Notes: generated by a model not told the origin, from the sequence alone. A stretch of 64,000 nt of DNA from an uncultured Pelagibacteraceae bacterium (GCA_902524595.1 CABZDS010000002.1:66793-130792), one strand, 5' to 3'. Shown: positions 37,064-47,427, counted from the stretch's first letter. Program-made: numbers and translations.

Positions 37064-38352
37064 TGAAATCAAAAAATGAAAATTTAAGTAAAAATTTTTT
37101 AATTTATGGCTTTGGAAAATCTGGAACTTCTTCATTAAAATTTTTAAAACAGAAAAATAAATGTTTTATTTTTGATGATGATAAAAAAAAAATAAATAGT
37201 AAATTTAAGAGATTTTTTATTTCTAAATCAAAATTATCAAATAATAATTTTGATTATATAGTTATAAGTCCTGGTATTAATATAAATAGATGTCAATTAT
37301 CTAATTATTTAAAGAAGAACCAAAAAAAAGTTATTACTGATTTAGACATTTTTTATAAATTTTACCCTGAGGTTTTGACAATTACGATCACTGGTACAAA
37401 TGGAAAATCAACTACAAGTAAGTTGCTGTATGATATTTTAAAGAGTCAAAATTATGATGTTAGATTGACTGGAAATATTGGAAACCCTATTTTAGAGGAA
37501 AAAAAAGTTACCAGAAATACCATTTTTGTTGTAGAGGCTTCTTCTTATCAACTAGCTTATAGTAAATATTTCAAATCAAAATTTTCTATAATCATTAATA
37601 TTTCCCCTGATCATTTAGAAAGGCATAATACAATGAAGAATTATGTATTATCAAAATTAAAATGTGTGTTAAGACAAAACGAAAATGATATATCAATAAT
37701 AACAAACACTAATTTATTGAAAGACTTATTAAGATCTAAAAATATAAAATCTAAAATAATATATGTAAGTAAAAATAAGTATGCATATTTAAAAAATAAA
37801 TTAAATAATGATAATTTTAAAAATTCTGCAAACTTTCAAAATTTAAATTTCTTATTTGAGTTATCGAAACATATGAAGCTTAATTTAAAAACTGTAATAA
37901 AAACTATTAATAAATTTAAACCTCTGAAATTTAGACAAGAATTAATCTACAAATCAAAATACTTAAAAATTATAAACGATTCTAAATCAACAACATTATC
38001 TTCAACTATTCCGTTTTTAGAAACTAATGAAAAAATTTTTTGGATTTTAGGAGGGCAATTTAAAAAAGGCGATAAATTCAATTTAAAGAAAAAGTATTAT
38101 AAAAATTTGGAGGCATACATATATGGAAGAGATAGATATATTTTTTTTAGACTATTTAAAAATAAATTTAAAGTTAAATTATCAAAAAATTTAAATAATA
38201 CTCTTAAATTAATCCCTAGGTTTAATAATGTAAAAACAAAAGTTACAGTTTTATTTAGTCCCTCTGCTGCATCTTTTGACCAATATAAAAATTTTGAAGA
38301 TAGAGGCAGAGAATTTAATATGTTAATTAAAAGATATTTACCAATTCAATGA
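37063..38352 (+). CDS. murD: UDP-MurNAc-L-alanine--D-glutamate ligase
   Basis: Cytoplasmic Mur ligase that adds D-Glu to UDP-MurNAc-L-Ala. The N-terminal Rossmann segment (IYGFGKSGTSSLKFL), the ATP loop TITGTNGKSTTSK near 108-120, EASSYQL, and the ligase-wide ISPDHLERH motif are clear. At 429 residues it is slightly short. The C-terminal part has the expected FSPSAASFDQYKNFEDRG stretch. It overlaps ftsW by 4 nt (ATGA). Confidence 0.93.
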   Translation: MKSKNENLSKNFLIYGFGKSGTSSLKFLKQKNKCFIFDDDKKKINSKFKRFFISKSKLSNNNFDYIVISPGININRCQLSNYLKKNQKKVITDLDIFYKFYPEVLTITITGTNGKSTTSKLLYDILKSQNYDVRLTGNIGNPILEEKKVTRNTIFVVEASSYQLAYSKYFKSKFSIIINISPDHLERHNTMKNYVLSKLKCVLRQNENDISIITNTNLLKDLLRSKNIKSKIIYVSKNKYAYLKNKLNNDNFKNSANFQNLNFLFELSKHMKLNLKTVIKTINKFKPLKFRQELIYKSKYLKIINDSKSTTLSSTIPFLETNEKIFWILGGQFKKGDKFNLKKKYYKNLEAYIYGRDRYIFFRLFKNKFKVKLSKNLNNTLKLIPRFNNVKTKVTVLFSPSAASFDQYKNFEDRGREFNMLIKRYLPIQ

Positions 38353-39458
38353 ATAAATATTTTGATACATTATATGATTGGTGGAAGAATATTGATAAAA
38401 CAATTTTTTTGATAATAAGTCTATTATTTTCTTTAGGTTTATTTTTCTCTTTTGTCTCAACTTCAATCATTGCATCAGATAAATTAAATACAAATTCTTA
38501 TTATTTTTTTTTAAAACATTTAATTTTTGTTAGTATAGGAATATTTCTAATTTTTGTTTTATCTCTGCTTGATCAAAAAATTTTATTAAATATATCAATC
38601 ATATTGTTTATTTTCACTTTCATTACTTTATTCTTAGTCCCATTAATTGGAGTCGAGGTCAATGGATCAAAGAGATGGTTAGATATTGGCTCATTACCCA
38701 GGTTTCAGCCAATTGAAATTTTAAAACCTTTTTTTATTATTGTTATTTCATTAATAATATCACTTGAAAATAAAAACCTTTATCTTAAATATCTATTGAG
38801 TTCAGTTGCTTTGATTCCAATTATTATCTTACTTTTATCTCAACCAGACTTAGGTCAAACATTATTAATAATCTTTGTTTGGCTGGCTATCATTTTTGTT
38901 TCAGGAATAAATTTATTTCTTTTTGCAATTTCATTATCAGCAGTTAGTTTTTTAACTCTGTTTTTAGTCTTTTTAGTGCCTAAATTTTCATACATAAAAA
39001 TAAGATTAAAGTCATTTTTAGATACTTCAAGTGGAAATAATTACCAGGCTGACAAAGCAAGTGATGCTATATCCAATGGAGGTTTTTTTGGAAAAGGAAT
39101 AGGAGAAGGAACTTTAAATTCAAAAATACCAGAAGCTCACACAGATTACATAATTTCTGTGATCGCTGAAGAATTTGGAGTAATAATTTTAATTGGTATA
39201 ATACTACTTTATTTAGTTTTTTCTTATAGAGTTTTAAAGAAAATAAATTTTACAAAAAATAATAATTTTAAACTTATATTGGTTGGAAGTATTTCAATAA
39301 TACTTTTACAAACATTCATACATATTGGTGTTAATATTAGATTGCTTCCAACTACAGGTATGACTATGCCGTTTATTAGTTATGGTGGCTCCTCAATTGT
39401 TGGAACATCAATTTTAACTGGAATAATATTAAATTTAACGAAGAGAAAATTAAATTAG
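38349..39458 (+). CDS. ftsW: Peptidoglycan glycosyltransferase FtsW (SEDS family)
   Basis: Membrane glycan polymerase of the divisome, working with FtsI. Ten hydrophobic helices and SEDS motifs are seen: KRWLDIGSLPRFQPIEILKP (outlined), QPDLGQT near 173-179, AHTDYIISVIAEEFG near 245-259 and TTGMTMPFISYGGSS near the end. At 369 residues it is standard. Its position between murD and murG is the canonical one, favouring FtsW over RodA. Confidence 0.93.
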   Translation: MNKYFDTLYDWWKNIDKTIFLIISLLFSLGLFFSFVSTSIIASDKLNTNSYYFFLKHLIFVSIGIFLIFVLSLLDQKILLNISIILFIFTFITLFLVPLIGVEVNGSKRWLDIGSLPRFQPIEILKPFFIIVISLIISLENKNLYLKYLLSSVALIPIIILLLSQPDLGQTLLIIFVWLAIIFVSGINLFLFAISLSAVSFLTLFLVFLVPKFSYIKIRLKSFLDTSSGNNYQADKASDAISNGGFFGKGIGEGTLNSKIPEAHTDYIISVIAEEFGVIILIGIILLYLVFSYRVLKKINFTKNNNFKLILVGSISIILLQTFIHIGVNIRLLPTTGMTMPFISYGGSSIVGTSILTGIILNLTKRKLN

Positions 39459-39459
39459 T

Positions 39460-40536
39460 GTGAAAAATATTCTTATAGTTACAGGTGGATCAGGTGGGCA
39501 TGTTGTGCCATCAACTACTTTTTTTGATCATTTAAAAAATAAATTTTCTGTAAATATAGTATCTGATTTGAGAGGTAGTAAATTTATTGACAGCAAAAAG
39601 TTTAATTACGAATTAATAGATGTACCTAATTTATTTCTAAACCTTTATTTATTCCCAATAAATATCTTTAAGTATTTTTTAAATTTTTTTCAATCTATTA
39701 GTTATATTAAAAAAAAAAAAACCGATATTTTAATTAGCACAGGTGGATATATGACATTCCCATTTTGTCTAGCTGCATTTATATTAAAAAAAAAAATTTT
39801 CTTGTTTGAACCTAATAGTGTGTTGGGTAGATCTAACCGATTTGCTTTAAAATTTTCAACAAAAATTATTTGCTATGATGAAAATTTAAAAAATTTTCCA
39901 ACAAAATACGAATCGAAAAAAATTGTTATTGAACCTATTTTAAGAAAAGAGTTATATAATTTAGAAAAAAATTCAATTAATCCAAAAAAAGATATAAAAA
40001 AAATCCTTATTATAGGCGGAAGTCAAGGAGCATCGTTTTTTGATGAAAATATCACAGATTTGATTGTTGAAATTTCAAAAAAACAAAAGTTAGAAGTTAC
40101 TCAGCAAATATCAAATAAGAACAATTTACCTTCAATAAAAAATAAATATGACAAATTAAATATATCCCATAAACTTATTGAATTTACTAATAATAGTTAT
40201 GATCTTTACAATGGTATAGATTTAGCAATTACCAGAGGCGGAGCAAGTACATTATGTGAACTTTCATTTTTAAATATACCATTTGTTTCAATACCTCTCC
40301 CATCTGCAAAAGATAATCATCAATTCTATAACTCAGAATATTACTATAAAAAAAATTGTTGCTGGTTAATAAATCAGAGTAAAATTGAAAACGATAAATT
40401 TATAAAAATGATTTTTGAAATATTTAACAATTTTCAAAATTACGATGAAAAAATTAAAAATCTTGAGAAAATTACTAAAAAATATACTTGGAATAGTATA
40501 AATAATAAGATCATAGAAATTATAGATGAAAATTAA
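39460..40536 (+). CDS. murG: UDP-GlcNAc transferase MurG
   Basis: Peripheral inner-membrane GT-B glycosyltransferase that converts lipid I to lipid II. The N-terminal glycine motif TGGSGGH lies near residues 8-14, a second in IIGGSQGASFFDEN near 184-197, and the donor-site segment ITRGGASTLCEL with LPSAKDNHQFYN follows. The start is GTG at 39460-39462, just after the ftsW stop. Length 358 is typical. It overlaps murC by 11 nt. Confidence 0.93.
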   Translation: MKNILIVTGGSGGHVVPSTTFFDHLKNKFSVNIVSDLRGSKFIDSKKFNYELIDVPNLFLNLYLFPINIFKYFLNFFQSISYIKKKKTDILISTGGYMTFPFCLAAFILKKKIFLFEPNSVLGRSNRFALKFSTKIICYDENLKNFPTKYESKKIVIEPILRKELYNLEKNSINPKKDIKKILIIGGSQGASFFDENITDLIVEISKKQKLEVTQQISNKNNLPSIKNKYDKLNISHKLIEFTNNSYDLYNGIDLAITRGGASTLCELSFLNIPFVSIPLPSAKDNHQFYNSEYYYKKNCCWLINQSKIENDKFIKMIFEIFNNFQNYDEKIKNLEKITKKYTWNSINNKIIEIIDEN

Positions 40537-41908
40537 TATTGGAAAAACTGAACTAATTCATTTTGTTGGTATTGGTGGTATTGGAATGAGTGGTTTGGCA
40601 TTAATAATGGATAGTTTAGGATTTAAAATACAAGGAAGTGATATTTCCAACAATAAAAATCTCAATTTACTGAGAAAGAGAAAAATTCCAATTTATTTAA
40701 AGCATAGTAAGCAAAATATAAAAAATTGCACCGTATTAGTAATTTCATCGGCGATAAAAAAAACAAATCCAGAATATAAGCACGCAAAAAAATCGAACTT
40801 GCCTATCTATAAAAGAGGAGAATTATTAGGTCATATAGTTTCTTTAATGAAAAATATTGTTGTTACTGGATCGCATGGCAAAACAACAACAACATCAATT
40901 TTGTCAAACATTTTAAATTATGCAAAACTAGATCCTACGATAATAAACGGAGGTGTTTTGAATTCAATAGGAAGTTCAGCAAAATTAGGAAAAAGTGACT
41001 GGAGTTTAGTTGAGTCAGATGAGTCAGATGGTAGTTTTCTACAAATACCTTTTAATTACTCGATAATAACTAATATTGATAACGAACATTTGGATTACTA
41101 CAAAACTATGAAAAATTTAAAAAAAAAGTTTATAGAATTTATTGATAAGACCCCCTCATTTGGAAAAGCTTTTTTGTGTTTAGACGATAATAATATAAAA
41201 AGTATTTTACCAAAACTTAAAAATAATAATTATTATACATATGGTTTAAATAAGAAATCAAATTTTCATATTTATAATGTAGTTCAGAGTAAAAGCTATT
41301 CAAAATTTAATATTAGAATTGAAATACCTGGTAAGACAAAAATTATAAAAAATATCTCTATACCCTTGTTAGGCTTGCATAATATAAAGAATGCAACATC
41401 TGCATTAGCAGTAGCATTTTCAATTGGTATATCAGACAAAATAATAAAATTAGGCCTAAAAAAATTCAATGGAGTACAGAGAAGATTTAATTTCTTATTT
41501 AAAATTAATAAAGTACCATTTTTTGACGATTATGCTCATCATCCGACTGAAATTTCATCTGTATTAGATGGTGTTAGCAAAGTATACAATAAAGAGGAAA
41601 TAGTTTGTATTTTCCAACCTCATAGAATTTCAAGAGTAAAAAATTTAAAATATGAATTTTCCAAATGCTTTAAAAATGCAAATACAATTTTACTTTGCCC
41701 TATTTATAAAGCAAGTGAGACTATAAAACTAGGATTTTCATATAATTCATTTGCAAAATTAATTGCAACTAACTCTAAAGTTAATTTAATAATGCTTAAA
41801 AATGAAATAGATTTAAAAAAAATTGTCAAAAATATATCATTTGGAAATAAAATTTTCATTGCTATGGGAGCTGGATCTATAACAAATTGGGTAAGAAATC
41901 TTAATTAA
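40526..41908 (+). CDS. murC: UDP-MurNAc--L-alanine ligase
   Basis: First of the Mur ligases, adding L-Ala to UDP-MurNAc. The UDP-binding motif GIGGIGMSGLA lies near 16-26, the ATP loop VTGSHGKTTTTS near 112-123, with EADE-type residues in VESDESDGSFL, NIDNEHLDYY and the C-terminal DDYAHHPTEI. Length 460. It is next to murB, which makes its substrate. Confidence 0.94.
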   Translation: MKINIGKTELIHFVGIGGIGMSGLALIMDSLGFKIQGSDISNNKNLNLLRKRKIPIYLKHSKQNIKNCTVLVISSAIKKTNPEYKHAKKSNLPIYKRGELLGHIVSLMKNIVVTGSHGKTTTTSILSNILNYAKLDPTIINGGVLNSIGSSAKLGKSDWSLVESDESDGSFLQIPFNYSIITNIDNEHLDYYKTMKNLKKKFIEFIDKTPSFGKAFLCLDDNNIKSILPKLKNNNYYTYGLNKKSNFHIYNVVQSKSYSKFNIRIEIPGKTKIIKNISIPLLGLHNIKNATSALAVAFSIGISDKIIKLGLKKFNGVQRRFNFLFKINKVPFFDDYAHHPTEISSVLDGVSKVYNKEEIVCIFQPHRISRVKNLKYEFSKCFKNANTILLCPIYKASETIKLGFSYNSFAKLIATNSKVNLIMLKNEIDLKKIVKNISFGNKIFIAMGAGSITNWVRNLN

Positions 41909-41909
41909 T

Positions 41910-42818
41910 ATGGAATTAAAAGATATAGAAAATTTTAAAAATAAATTTGATGCAGATCTACTTTTTAATATTGATATAAAAAAGTTTAATTGGTTTAATA
42001 TAGGCGGTAAATCAAAAATTTTTTTCAAGCCAAAAAATCTTACAGAGTTAAAGGAATTTCTTAAATTATATAATAATAGAGGGAAAATGTTTATATTAGG
42101 CAAGGGTTCAAATGTATTATTTAAAGATAATATTTATGAAGGTGTAATAATTAAACTTAGTAATAATTTTAGCACATTATCTAAACTAAAACCCGATACT
42201 ATAATAGCAGGCTCAGCTTGCTCACAAAAAAAACTTTCAGAATATGCCCTGGAAAATGGAATAAGTGGTTTTGAGTTTATGTACTGTATTCCTGGTTCAG
42301 TTGGAGGTGGCCTTAAAATGAATTCTGGCTGTTTTGGTGCAGAATTTAAAGATAAATTAATTTCACTCCAATGTATTGATATAAATGGAAATATTAAAGT
42401 CATTCCATCTAATAAAATTAAATTTAAATATAGAAAAATAGAATTAAACCAAGATTTAATTTTTTTAAGTGCTACATTTAAAGGTAATTTATTGAATAAA
42501 AATGAAATAAAAAAGTTAATGGATGAACTTTCCATTAAAAAAAATAATTCTCAACCATCAAAAATTAAAACTGGAGGAAGTACTTTTAAAAATCCAATTG
42601 ACCAAACCAAAAAAAAAGCCTGGGAACTTATAAAAGAATCGGTTCCAGAAAACATTAATTTTGGAGATGCTTGTATATCAACTAAACATTCAAATTTTTT
42701 TGTTAATAAAAATAATGCATCGTTTGATGAAATGAATTCATTAATCAATTTTGTAAAAAAAAATGTAAAAGATAAAACTGGTATCAATATTAATTTAGAA
42801 ATTAAAATTATAGGATAA
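41910..42818 (+). CDS. murB: UDP-N-acetylenolpyruvoylglucosamine reductase
   Basis: FAD- and NADPH-dependent reductase that produces UDP-MurNAc. FAD-domain motifs NWFNIGGKSKIF near 29-40, LGKGSNVLFKDN near 61-72 and PGSVGGGLKMNSGCFG near 128-143 are present. The catalytic Ser is in GGSTFKNP, and a final Glu in LEIKIIG. The short 302-residue length without the extra C-terminal loop fits the type II enzyme. It overlaps ddl by 1 nt. Confidence 0.93.
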   Translation: MELKDIENFKNKFDADLLFNIDIKKFNWFNIGGKSKIFFKPKNLTELKEFLKLYNNRGKMFILGKGSNVLFKDNIYEGVIIKLSNNFSTLSKLKPDTIIAGSACSQKKLSEYALENGISGFEFMYCIPGSVGGGLKMNSGCFGAEFKDKLISLQCIDINGNIKVIPSNKIKFKYRKIELNQDLIFLSATFKGNLLNKNEIKKLMDELSIKKNNSQPSKIKTGGSTFKNPIDQTKKKAWELIKESVPENINFGDACISTKHSNFFVNKNNASFDEMNSLINFVKKNVKDKTGININLEIKIIG

Positions 42819-43738
42819 TGAAAAAAATTCTAATTTTAGCTGGTGGTTATTCAAAAGAAAAAGAAATTAGCTTAAGAACTGCCAAGAGCGTTTATTCTGA
42901 ATTAAAAAAGGATAAAAGTTATAATATTAAAGTTGTAAATCCTGATGGGAAATTTATCGAAGTATTAAGAAGGTTTAAGCCAAATTTAGTATTAAATTTG
43001 CTACATGGAAGATATGGAGAAGACGGATATATCCAAGCAATTTTAGAATCAGAAAAAGTAAAATATACTCACTCGGGTGTATTATCGTCGTCTTTAGCAA
43101 TAGATAAGGATTTATCAAAAAGAATTTTTATAAAAAATAATATTTTGACACCTAAGTATCTGAAATTCTCTTACAGAAATAATAAAAATAAATCGAAATT
43201 AATAAATAGTTTACAAAAAAAAATTGGATTTCCTCTAGTTGTGAAACCTCTGAATGAAGGTTCTAGTGTAAATGTTTTTATATGCAAAAAAAAAAATGTT
43301 TTGAAGATACTGAAAAAATTAAATGATTACGGTGAAGTTTTATTGGAGAAATATATACCAGGAAGAGAAATACAAGTAGCTATTTTAGCAGATAAAGTGC
43401 TTGGAGCAATTGAGCTTAGACCAAAAAGAAAATTTTATGATTATGAAGCAAAGTATAATCCAAAAGCTAAAACTGAACATATAATACCTGTGAAACTTAC
43501 AAAAAAGCAATATAGAAGTGTTACCAAGGTAGCTTTAAAAGCCCACAAATTATTAAAATGTAGGGGAGTATCTAGATCTGATTTTAGATTTTCTAAAAAT
43601 GAATTTTATCTACTTGAAACTAATACACAACCTGGCATGACATCCCTTTCTCTTGTACCAGAAATTGCAAAATTTAATAACATTACTTTCAAAAATTTGA
43701 TAAAAAAAATTTTGAGAGATGCTTCTACAAATAAATAA
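42818..43738 (+). CDS. ddl: D-alanine--D-alanine ligase
   Basis: ATP-grasp enzyme that makes the D-Ala-D-Ala dipeptide used by MurF. N-terminal LAGGYSKEKEISLRTA, the HGRYGEDGYIQA segment near 66-77, KPLNEGSSVNVF near 141-152, and the metal-binding end LLETNTQPGMTSLSLVPE are all typical. Length is 306. Lipid II with a D-Ala-D-Ala terminus is therefore expected. It overlaps ftsQ by 20 nt, so that ftsQ starts inside it. Confidence 0.94.
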   Translation: MKKILILAGGYSKEKEISLRTAKSVYSELKKDKSYNIKVVNPDGKFIEVLRRFKPNLVLNLLHGRYGEDGYIQAILESEKVKYTHSGVLSSSLAIDKDLSKRIFIKNNILTPKYLKFSYRNNKNKSKLINSLQKKIGFPLVVKPLNEGSSVNVFICKKKNVLKILKKLNDYGEVLLEKYIPGREIQVAILADKVLGAIELRPKRKFYDYEAKYNPKAKTEHIIPVKLTKKQYRSVTKVALKAHKLLKCRGVSRSDFRFSKNEFYLLETNTQPGMTSLSLVPEIAKFNNITFKNLIKKILRDASTNK

Positions 43739-44408
43739 AATTAAAATTTATACATATATATTAGCATTTATATTTTTAACTACCATTTCAAATATAAATT
43801 TTCATAGACTAATAAAAGAGAAATTTTTAATAAACAATATTCGTATTAAAACAAATAAACTAAAAACTGATAATAAAATTTTAGATAAATTAAAACTTTT
43901 ACAAAATACCAATATTTTATCTCTACAAAAACCTGATATATTATTTATTTTAAATGAATTTAAATTTCTAGAGAACATTAGGATAAAAAAAATATATCCA
44001 TCTACTCTTGTCTTTCAAGCAAATGAAACACTCATTTTAGCAACAACTTTTATAAATCAAAAAAAGTATTATGTTGGAAATAATGGAGCATTTATTTCTC
44101 CGAAATATTTACAAATTAAAAAAAAATTACCTATAATTTTTGGAAATTTTGAGACTCAAGATTTTTTATTTTTGATTAATTTAATGAAAAAAAATAATGT
44201 AAATTATCAAAAAATAAATAAGTACTATTATCATAAAAGTAAAAGATGGGATTTGTACTTTGATAATAATATTCAGGTAAAGTTACCAAATAATAATATT
44301 ATTAATGCTATAGAAATATATAAAAATTTTTTAAATAATAATCCTGAAAAGTCTAATCTAATAATTGATTTAAGAGTTAACAATAGAATTATCTTAACTA
44401 ATGAGTAA
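43719..44408 (+). CDS. ftsQ: FtsQ-like divisome protein
   Basis: A 229-residue single-pass membrane protein: helix at about 11-26, then a POTRA-like domain (KFLINNIRIKTNKLKTDNK...FLENIRIKKIYPSTLVFQANE, outlined) and a beta domain with YYVGNNGAFISP and the end LIIDLRVNNRIIL. The R-x-K-x-x-P-x-x-L pattern matches the FtsQ/DivIB POTRA end. FtsQ links early and late divisome parts. Identity is low, but position between ddl and ftsA is canonical. Confidence 0.82.
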   Translation: MLLQINKIKIYTYILAFIFLTTISNINFHRLIKEKFLINNIRIKTNKLKTDNKILDKLKLLQNTNILSLQKPDILFILNEFKFLENIRIKKIYPSTLVFQANETLILATTFINQKKYYVGNNGAFISPKYLQIKKKLPIIFGNFETQDFLFLINLMKKNNVNYQKINKYYYHKSKRWDLYFDNNIQVKLPNNNIINAIEIYKNFLNNNPEKSNLIIDLRVNNRIILTNE

Positions 44409-45561
44409 AGAAAAATTTTTAAACATTTTAGATTTAGGAAACTCTAAGATTAGATTTACTGTATTTAATAAAAAGTATGAGAAAAGTTTTTCAGAAAATA
44501 TCTTAGTTAATTATGAAAATGACTACTCAAATCATTTCAATGAAATTAACAAAATAATAAAACAAGCTGAAAAAAAAATATCATCACACATTGAAAATAT
44601 TGTATTAATAACCGACTCAAAAAGCTCTTTTTCTATAGACTTATCATTTTCAAAAACTCTAGATAAGAAAGAGGATATAAAAGTTGTTTATAATAATATT
44701 TTAAAAGAAGCTAATCACCTAATTGGCTCTAACTATCAAAATTATACAATATTACATACAATTTTAAATAAATGCATTATTGATGGCAAAATCTTCAATA
44801 CATTGCCCAACATAAAAAATATAAAAAATATTAAATTTGATTTTAAATTTGTATGTTTACCTAAAAATCTTATTAATAATTTAAAAAATAAATTTATTGA
44901 AAGTAACATTAATATTACAAGTATATTTTGTACTAGTTATGTTAAAACTTTATTTTATTTAAATAAATTAAATTTAAAAAATGTTTCTTTTTTAGAGATG
45001 GGATGGGATAGAACCACATTTTTAAGTTTTAAAAATGGAATATTAATCTCTTTTTTTTCTATACCAATCGGTGGATCTCATATAACAAAAGACATTTCAA
45101 AAATTTTTAAGATTACTATTGATAATGCTGAAAAGATAAAACAAATATTTTGTAAATCTAACACAGAATTTTCTTATGAAAATGAAAAAAATATCAGTAA
45201 ACTTGTTTTTACAGAATTAATTCAAAAAAATATTTCAATTAATCTATTAAAAAAAGTAATACTCTACAGAATACAAGAAATAATTGATCTTATTTATATT
45301 AAATCTGACAATAAAATTACAAAGATTATAGGTAAAGAAAGCAAACTTTTTTTAATTGGTAAAGGATCTTCACTATTCAATAATAATTCATTTTATATTG
45401 AAGACAAATTTGAGTTTAGTTCTTTAAATTTTTATAATGAGTCAGATTTTGACATATGTAAGTCTGGACTAGTGTATTATCTTAACAATTATATAGTTTT
45501 GGATTCGAGTCACAAAAAGCTTGGTATATTTGAAAAATTTTTCAATTTATTTTCAAAATAA
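44401..45561 (+). CDS. ftsA: FtsA-like cell division actin homologue
   Basis: A diverged actin-fold protein of 386 residues that should tether FtsZ to the membrane. The phosphate-1 motif is ILDLGNSKIRF near 9-19, and the second phosphate loop is around FLEMGWDRTTFLSF, less glycine-rich than usual. The C-terminus, KLGIFEKFFNLFSK, is an amphipathic basic-hydrophobic helix like the membrane-targeting sequence of FtsA. It overlaps ftsQ by 8 nt. Instead of ftsZ, lpxC follows after about 60 nt. Confidence 0.85.
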   Translation: MSKEKFLNILDLGNSKIRFTVFNKKYEKSFSENILVNYENDYSNHFNEINKIIKQAEKKISSHIENIVLITDSKSSFSIDLSFSKTLDKKEDIKVVYNNILKEANHLIGSNYQNYTILHTILNKCIIDGKIFNTLPNIKNIKNIKFDFKFVCLPKNLINNLKNKFIESNINITSIFCTSYVKTLFYLNKLNLKNVSFLEMGWDRTTFLSFKNGILISFFSIPIGGSHITKDISKIFKITIDNAEKIKQIFCKSNTEFSYENEKNISKLVFTELIQKNISINLLKKVILYRIQEIIDLIYIKSDNKITKIIGKESKLFLIGKGSSLFNNNSFYIEDKFEFSSLNFYNESDFDICKSGLVYYLNNYIVLDSSHKKLGIFEKFFNLFSK

Positions 45562-45623
45562 CCGTATTTTCTTGTAACATTTCTTGAGTATTTTAGTTTA
45601 TTAATATTTTATATAAAAACGAT

Positions 45624-46544
45624 GTGTCTATTCTTACTCAAAAAACAATATCAAAAAAAATATCTTTAAGAGGTATTGGTATTCATTCTGGAAAAAAAGC
45701 AAACTTGAATATTTTACCTGGAATGCCGAACACCGGCATAGTCTTTAAAAGAGTTGACTTAAAAAATAACAATTTAGTATATCCATTGTACAATAATGTA
45801 GTTGATACAACATTATGCACAACCATATCTAACTATAATGGTGTAAAAGTATCAACAATAGAACATTTAATGGGAGCACTTTATGGCATTGGAGTTGACA
45901 ATGCTGTCATAGAAATAGATACACAGGAAATGCCAATAATGGATGGCTCAGCAAAAATATTTGTTGAACAAATTAATAATGTAGGATTAAAATTTAGTGA
46001 CAGCCCAATCAAAATAATTAAGATAAACAAACTTGTAAGTTTAAAGGAAGATAAAAAATTTATATCTATTGATAAATCTAATATAAGTGGAGATATAGAT
46101 TTTGAAATAAAATATAAAAACCAAATTATTCAAAACCAAAAAAACAAAATAAATGTATTTGAGGACAAATTAGATAATATATTTAATTCAAGAACTTTCT
46201 GCTTATACGAGGATATTGAAAAATTAAAAAAACTTAATCTAGGTAAAGGTGGAAGTCTTGACAATGCAGTGGTTATCAAAGAAAATGAAATATTAAATCC
46301 AGATGGTTTGCGAAATAAGTTAGAATTCGTAAACCATAAAATTCTTGATTGTATGGGTGATCTATTTTTGTCTGGATATAAGATAATAGGATCACTTAAA
46401 TGTTCACAAGGTGGCCATAATTTAACCAATAAATTATTAAGAAAAGTTTTTAGTGATAAAAATAATTTTTCTTTAATTGAAATTAAAGGAAAGCAATTAC
46501 CGCATTCATTTGCCAATTATCATAACTTAAAGTCAATAGCTTAA
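45624..46544 (+). CDS. lpxC: UDP-3-O-acyl-N-acetylglucosamine deacetylase
   Basis: Zinc deacetylase, the committed step of lipid A synthesis. Zinc ligands are in STIEHLMGALYG (His near 77), and in FVNHKILDCMGDLFLSG (His and Asp near 235-240); a catalytic His is in SQGGHNLTNKLLRK. EMPIMDGSA is also typical. The start is GTG at 45624-45626; an overlapping ATG at 45622 is out of frame. Length 306. It shows that lipid A is made. The gap of about 60 nt before it has no clear promoter. Confidence 0.94.
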   Translation: MSILTQKTISKKISLRGIGIHSGKKANLNILPGMPNTGIVFKRVDLKNNNLVYPLYNNVVDTTLCTTISNYNGVKVSTIEHLMGALYGIGVDNAVIEIDTQEMPIMDGSAKIFVEQINNVGLKFSDSPIKIIKINKLVSLKEDKKFISIDKSNISGDIDFEIKYKNQIIQNQKNKINVFEDKLDNIFNSRTFCLYEDIEKLKKLNLGKGGSLDNAVVIKENEILNPDGLRNKLEFVNHKILDCMGDLFLSGYKIIGSLKCSQGGHNLTNKLLRKVFSDKNNFSLIEIKGKQLPHSFANYHNLKSIA

Positions 46545-46581
46545 AAGTTACAATTTCAAATTTATTTGATAAAATAAATTA

Positions 46582-47415
46582 ATGATCTTCAAGTATAAAA
46601 TTTGTTTTTTTATTATATTTATTCTTATTTTTTCATGCTCAAAAAAAGAGGATAAAGTTACTGTCCTTAAAGAGAAAAATTTAGAAACACAGATGATAGA
46701 AGTTTATAATCAAGCCATTGAAGAGTTTGAAAAGGGTGATGTAATTTATGCTGCAAAAAAATTTAGTGAAGTTGAATTATTATATCCACAATCTATATGG
46801 GCTTCTAGGGCAGTATTGATGTCTGCATATGGTCATTTTTCTCAAGGTTATTATAGTTACGCAATAAATGATCTTGAAAGGTTTTTTGTAAAATATAAAA
46901 ACCATTCACAATCAGACTATGCTTATTATTTATTGGCATTATGTCATTACAATCAAATTGTTGATGAGAAAAAAGATTTTAATGAAATAAATAAATCTAG
47001 AAAATATTTTGAATTAATTATTGATAACTATCCAAACACAGATTATGCTTTAGATTCAAAGTTTAAACTAGAGCTAATTTTAGAACTGATGGCATCTAAA
47101 GAAATGTATTTAGCAAGATATTATACTGATAGAGAAAAATGGATCCCAGCAATTAATAGATTTAAAATTATAATAAAAGAATATGAAACAACTATTTACG
47201 TTGAGGAAGCTCTTCACAGGCTCGTTGAATTACATTATAAGTTAGGATTAATTGATGAAGCCAAAAAATATGCTTCTTTATTGGGTTATAATTATCAATC
47301 AAGTCAATGGTACGAGGCTAGTTACAAAATTTTAAACAAAAACTATGAGCCAACTAATCTAAAAAGTAATAAAAATGATAACTTAATAAAAAAATTTAAA
47401 AAACTTTTTAAATAA
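46582..47415 (+). CDS. bamD: Outer-membrane assembly lipoprotein BamD
   Basis: Outer-membrane lipoprotein of the BAM complex that inserts beta-barrel proteins. A lipoprotein signal with IFSC (C19) is followed by TPR repeats (e.g. YNQAIEEFEKGDVIYAAKKFSEVELLYP in outline, then further A-x-x-Y repeats). Length 277 is typical, and the lpxC-bamD order is common in Alphaproteobacteria. In relatives recN often follows; here ligA follows after 12 nt. Confidence 0.9.
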   Translation: MIFKYKICFFIIFILIFSCSKKEDKVTVLKEKNLETQMIEVYNQAIEEFEKGDVIYAAKKFSEVELLYPQSIWASRAVLMSAYGHFSQGYYSYAINDLERFFVKYKNHSQSDYAYYLLALCHYNQIVDEKKDFNEINKSRKYFELIIDNYPNTDYALDSKFKLELILELMASKEMYLARYYTDREKWIPAINRFKIIIKEYETTIYVEEALHRLVELHYKLGLIDEAKKYASLLGYNYQSSQWYEASYKILNKNYEPTNLKSNKNDNLIKKFKKLFK

Positions 47416-47427
47416 TCACTAAAAAAA

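Noticed and set aside
45562-45623. Possible promoter for lpxC between ftsA and lpxC
   Set aside because: TTGAGT and TATAAA occur but 22 nt apart, and no other pair had acceptable spacing.
46130-46516. 128-codon open frame antisense to lpxC
   Set aside because: It covers the conserved LpxC metal-site region on the other strand and shows no family features.
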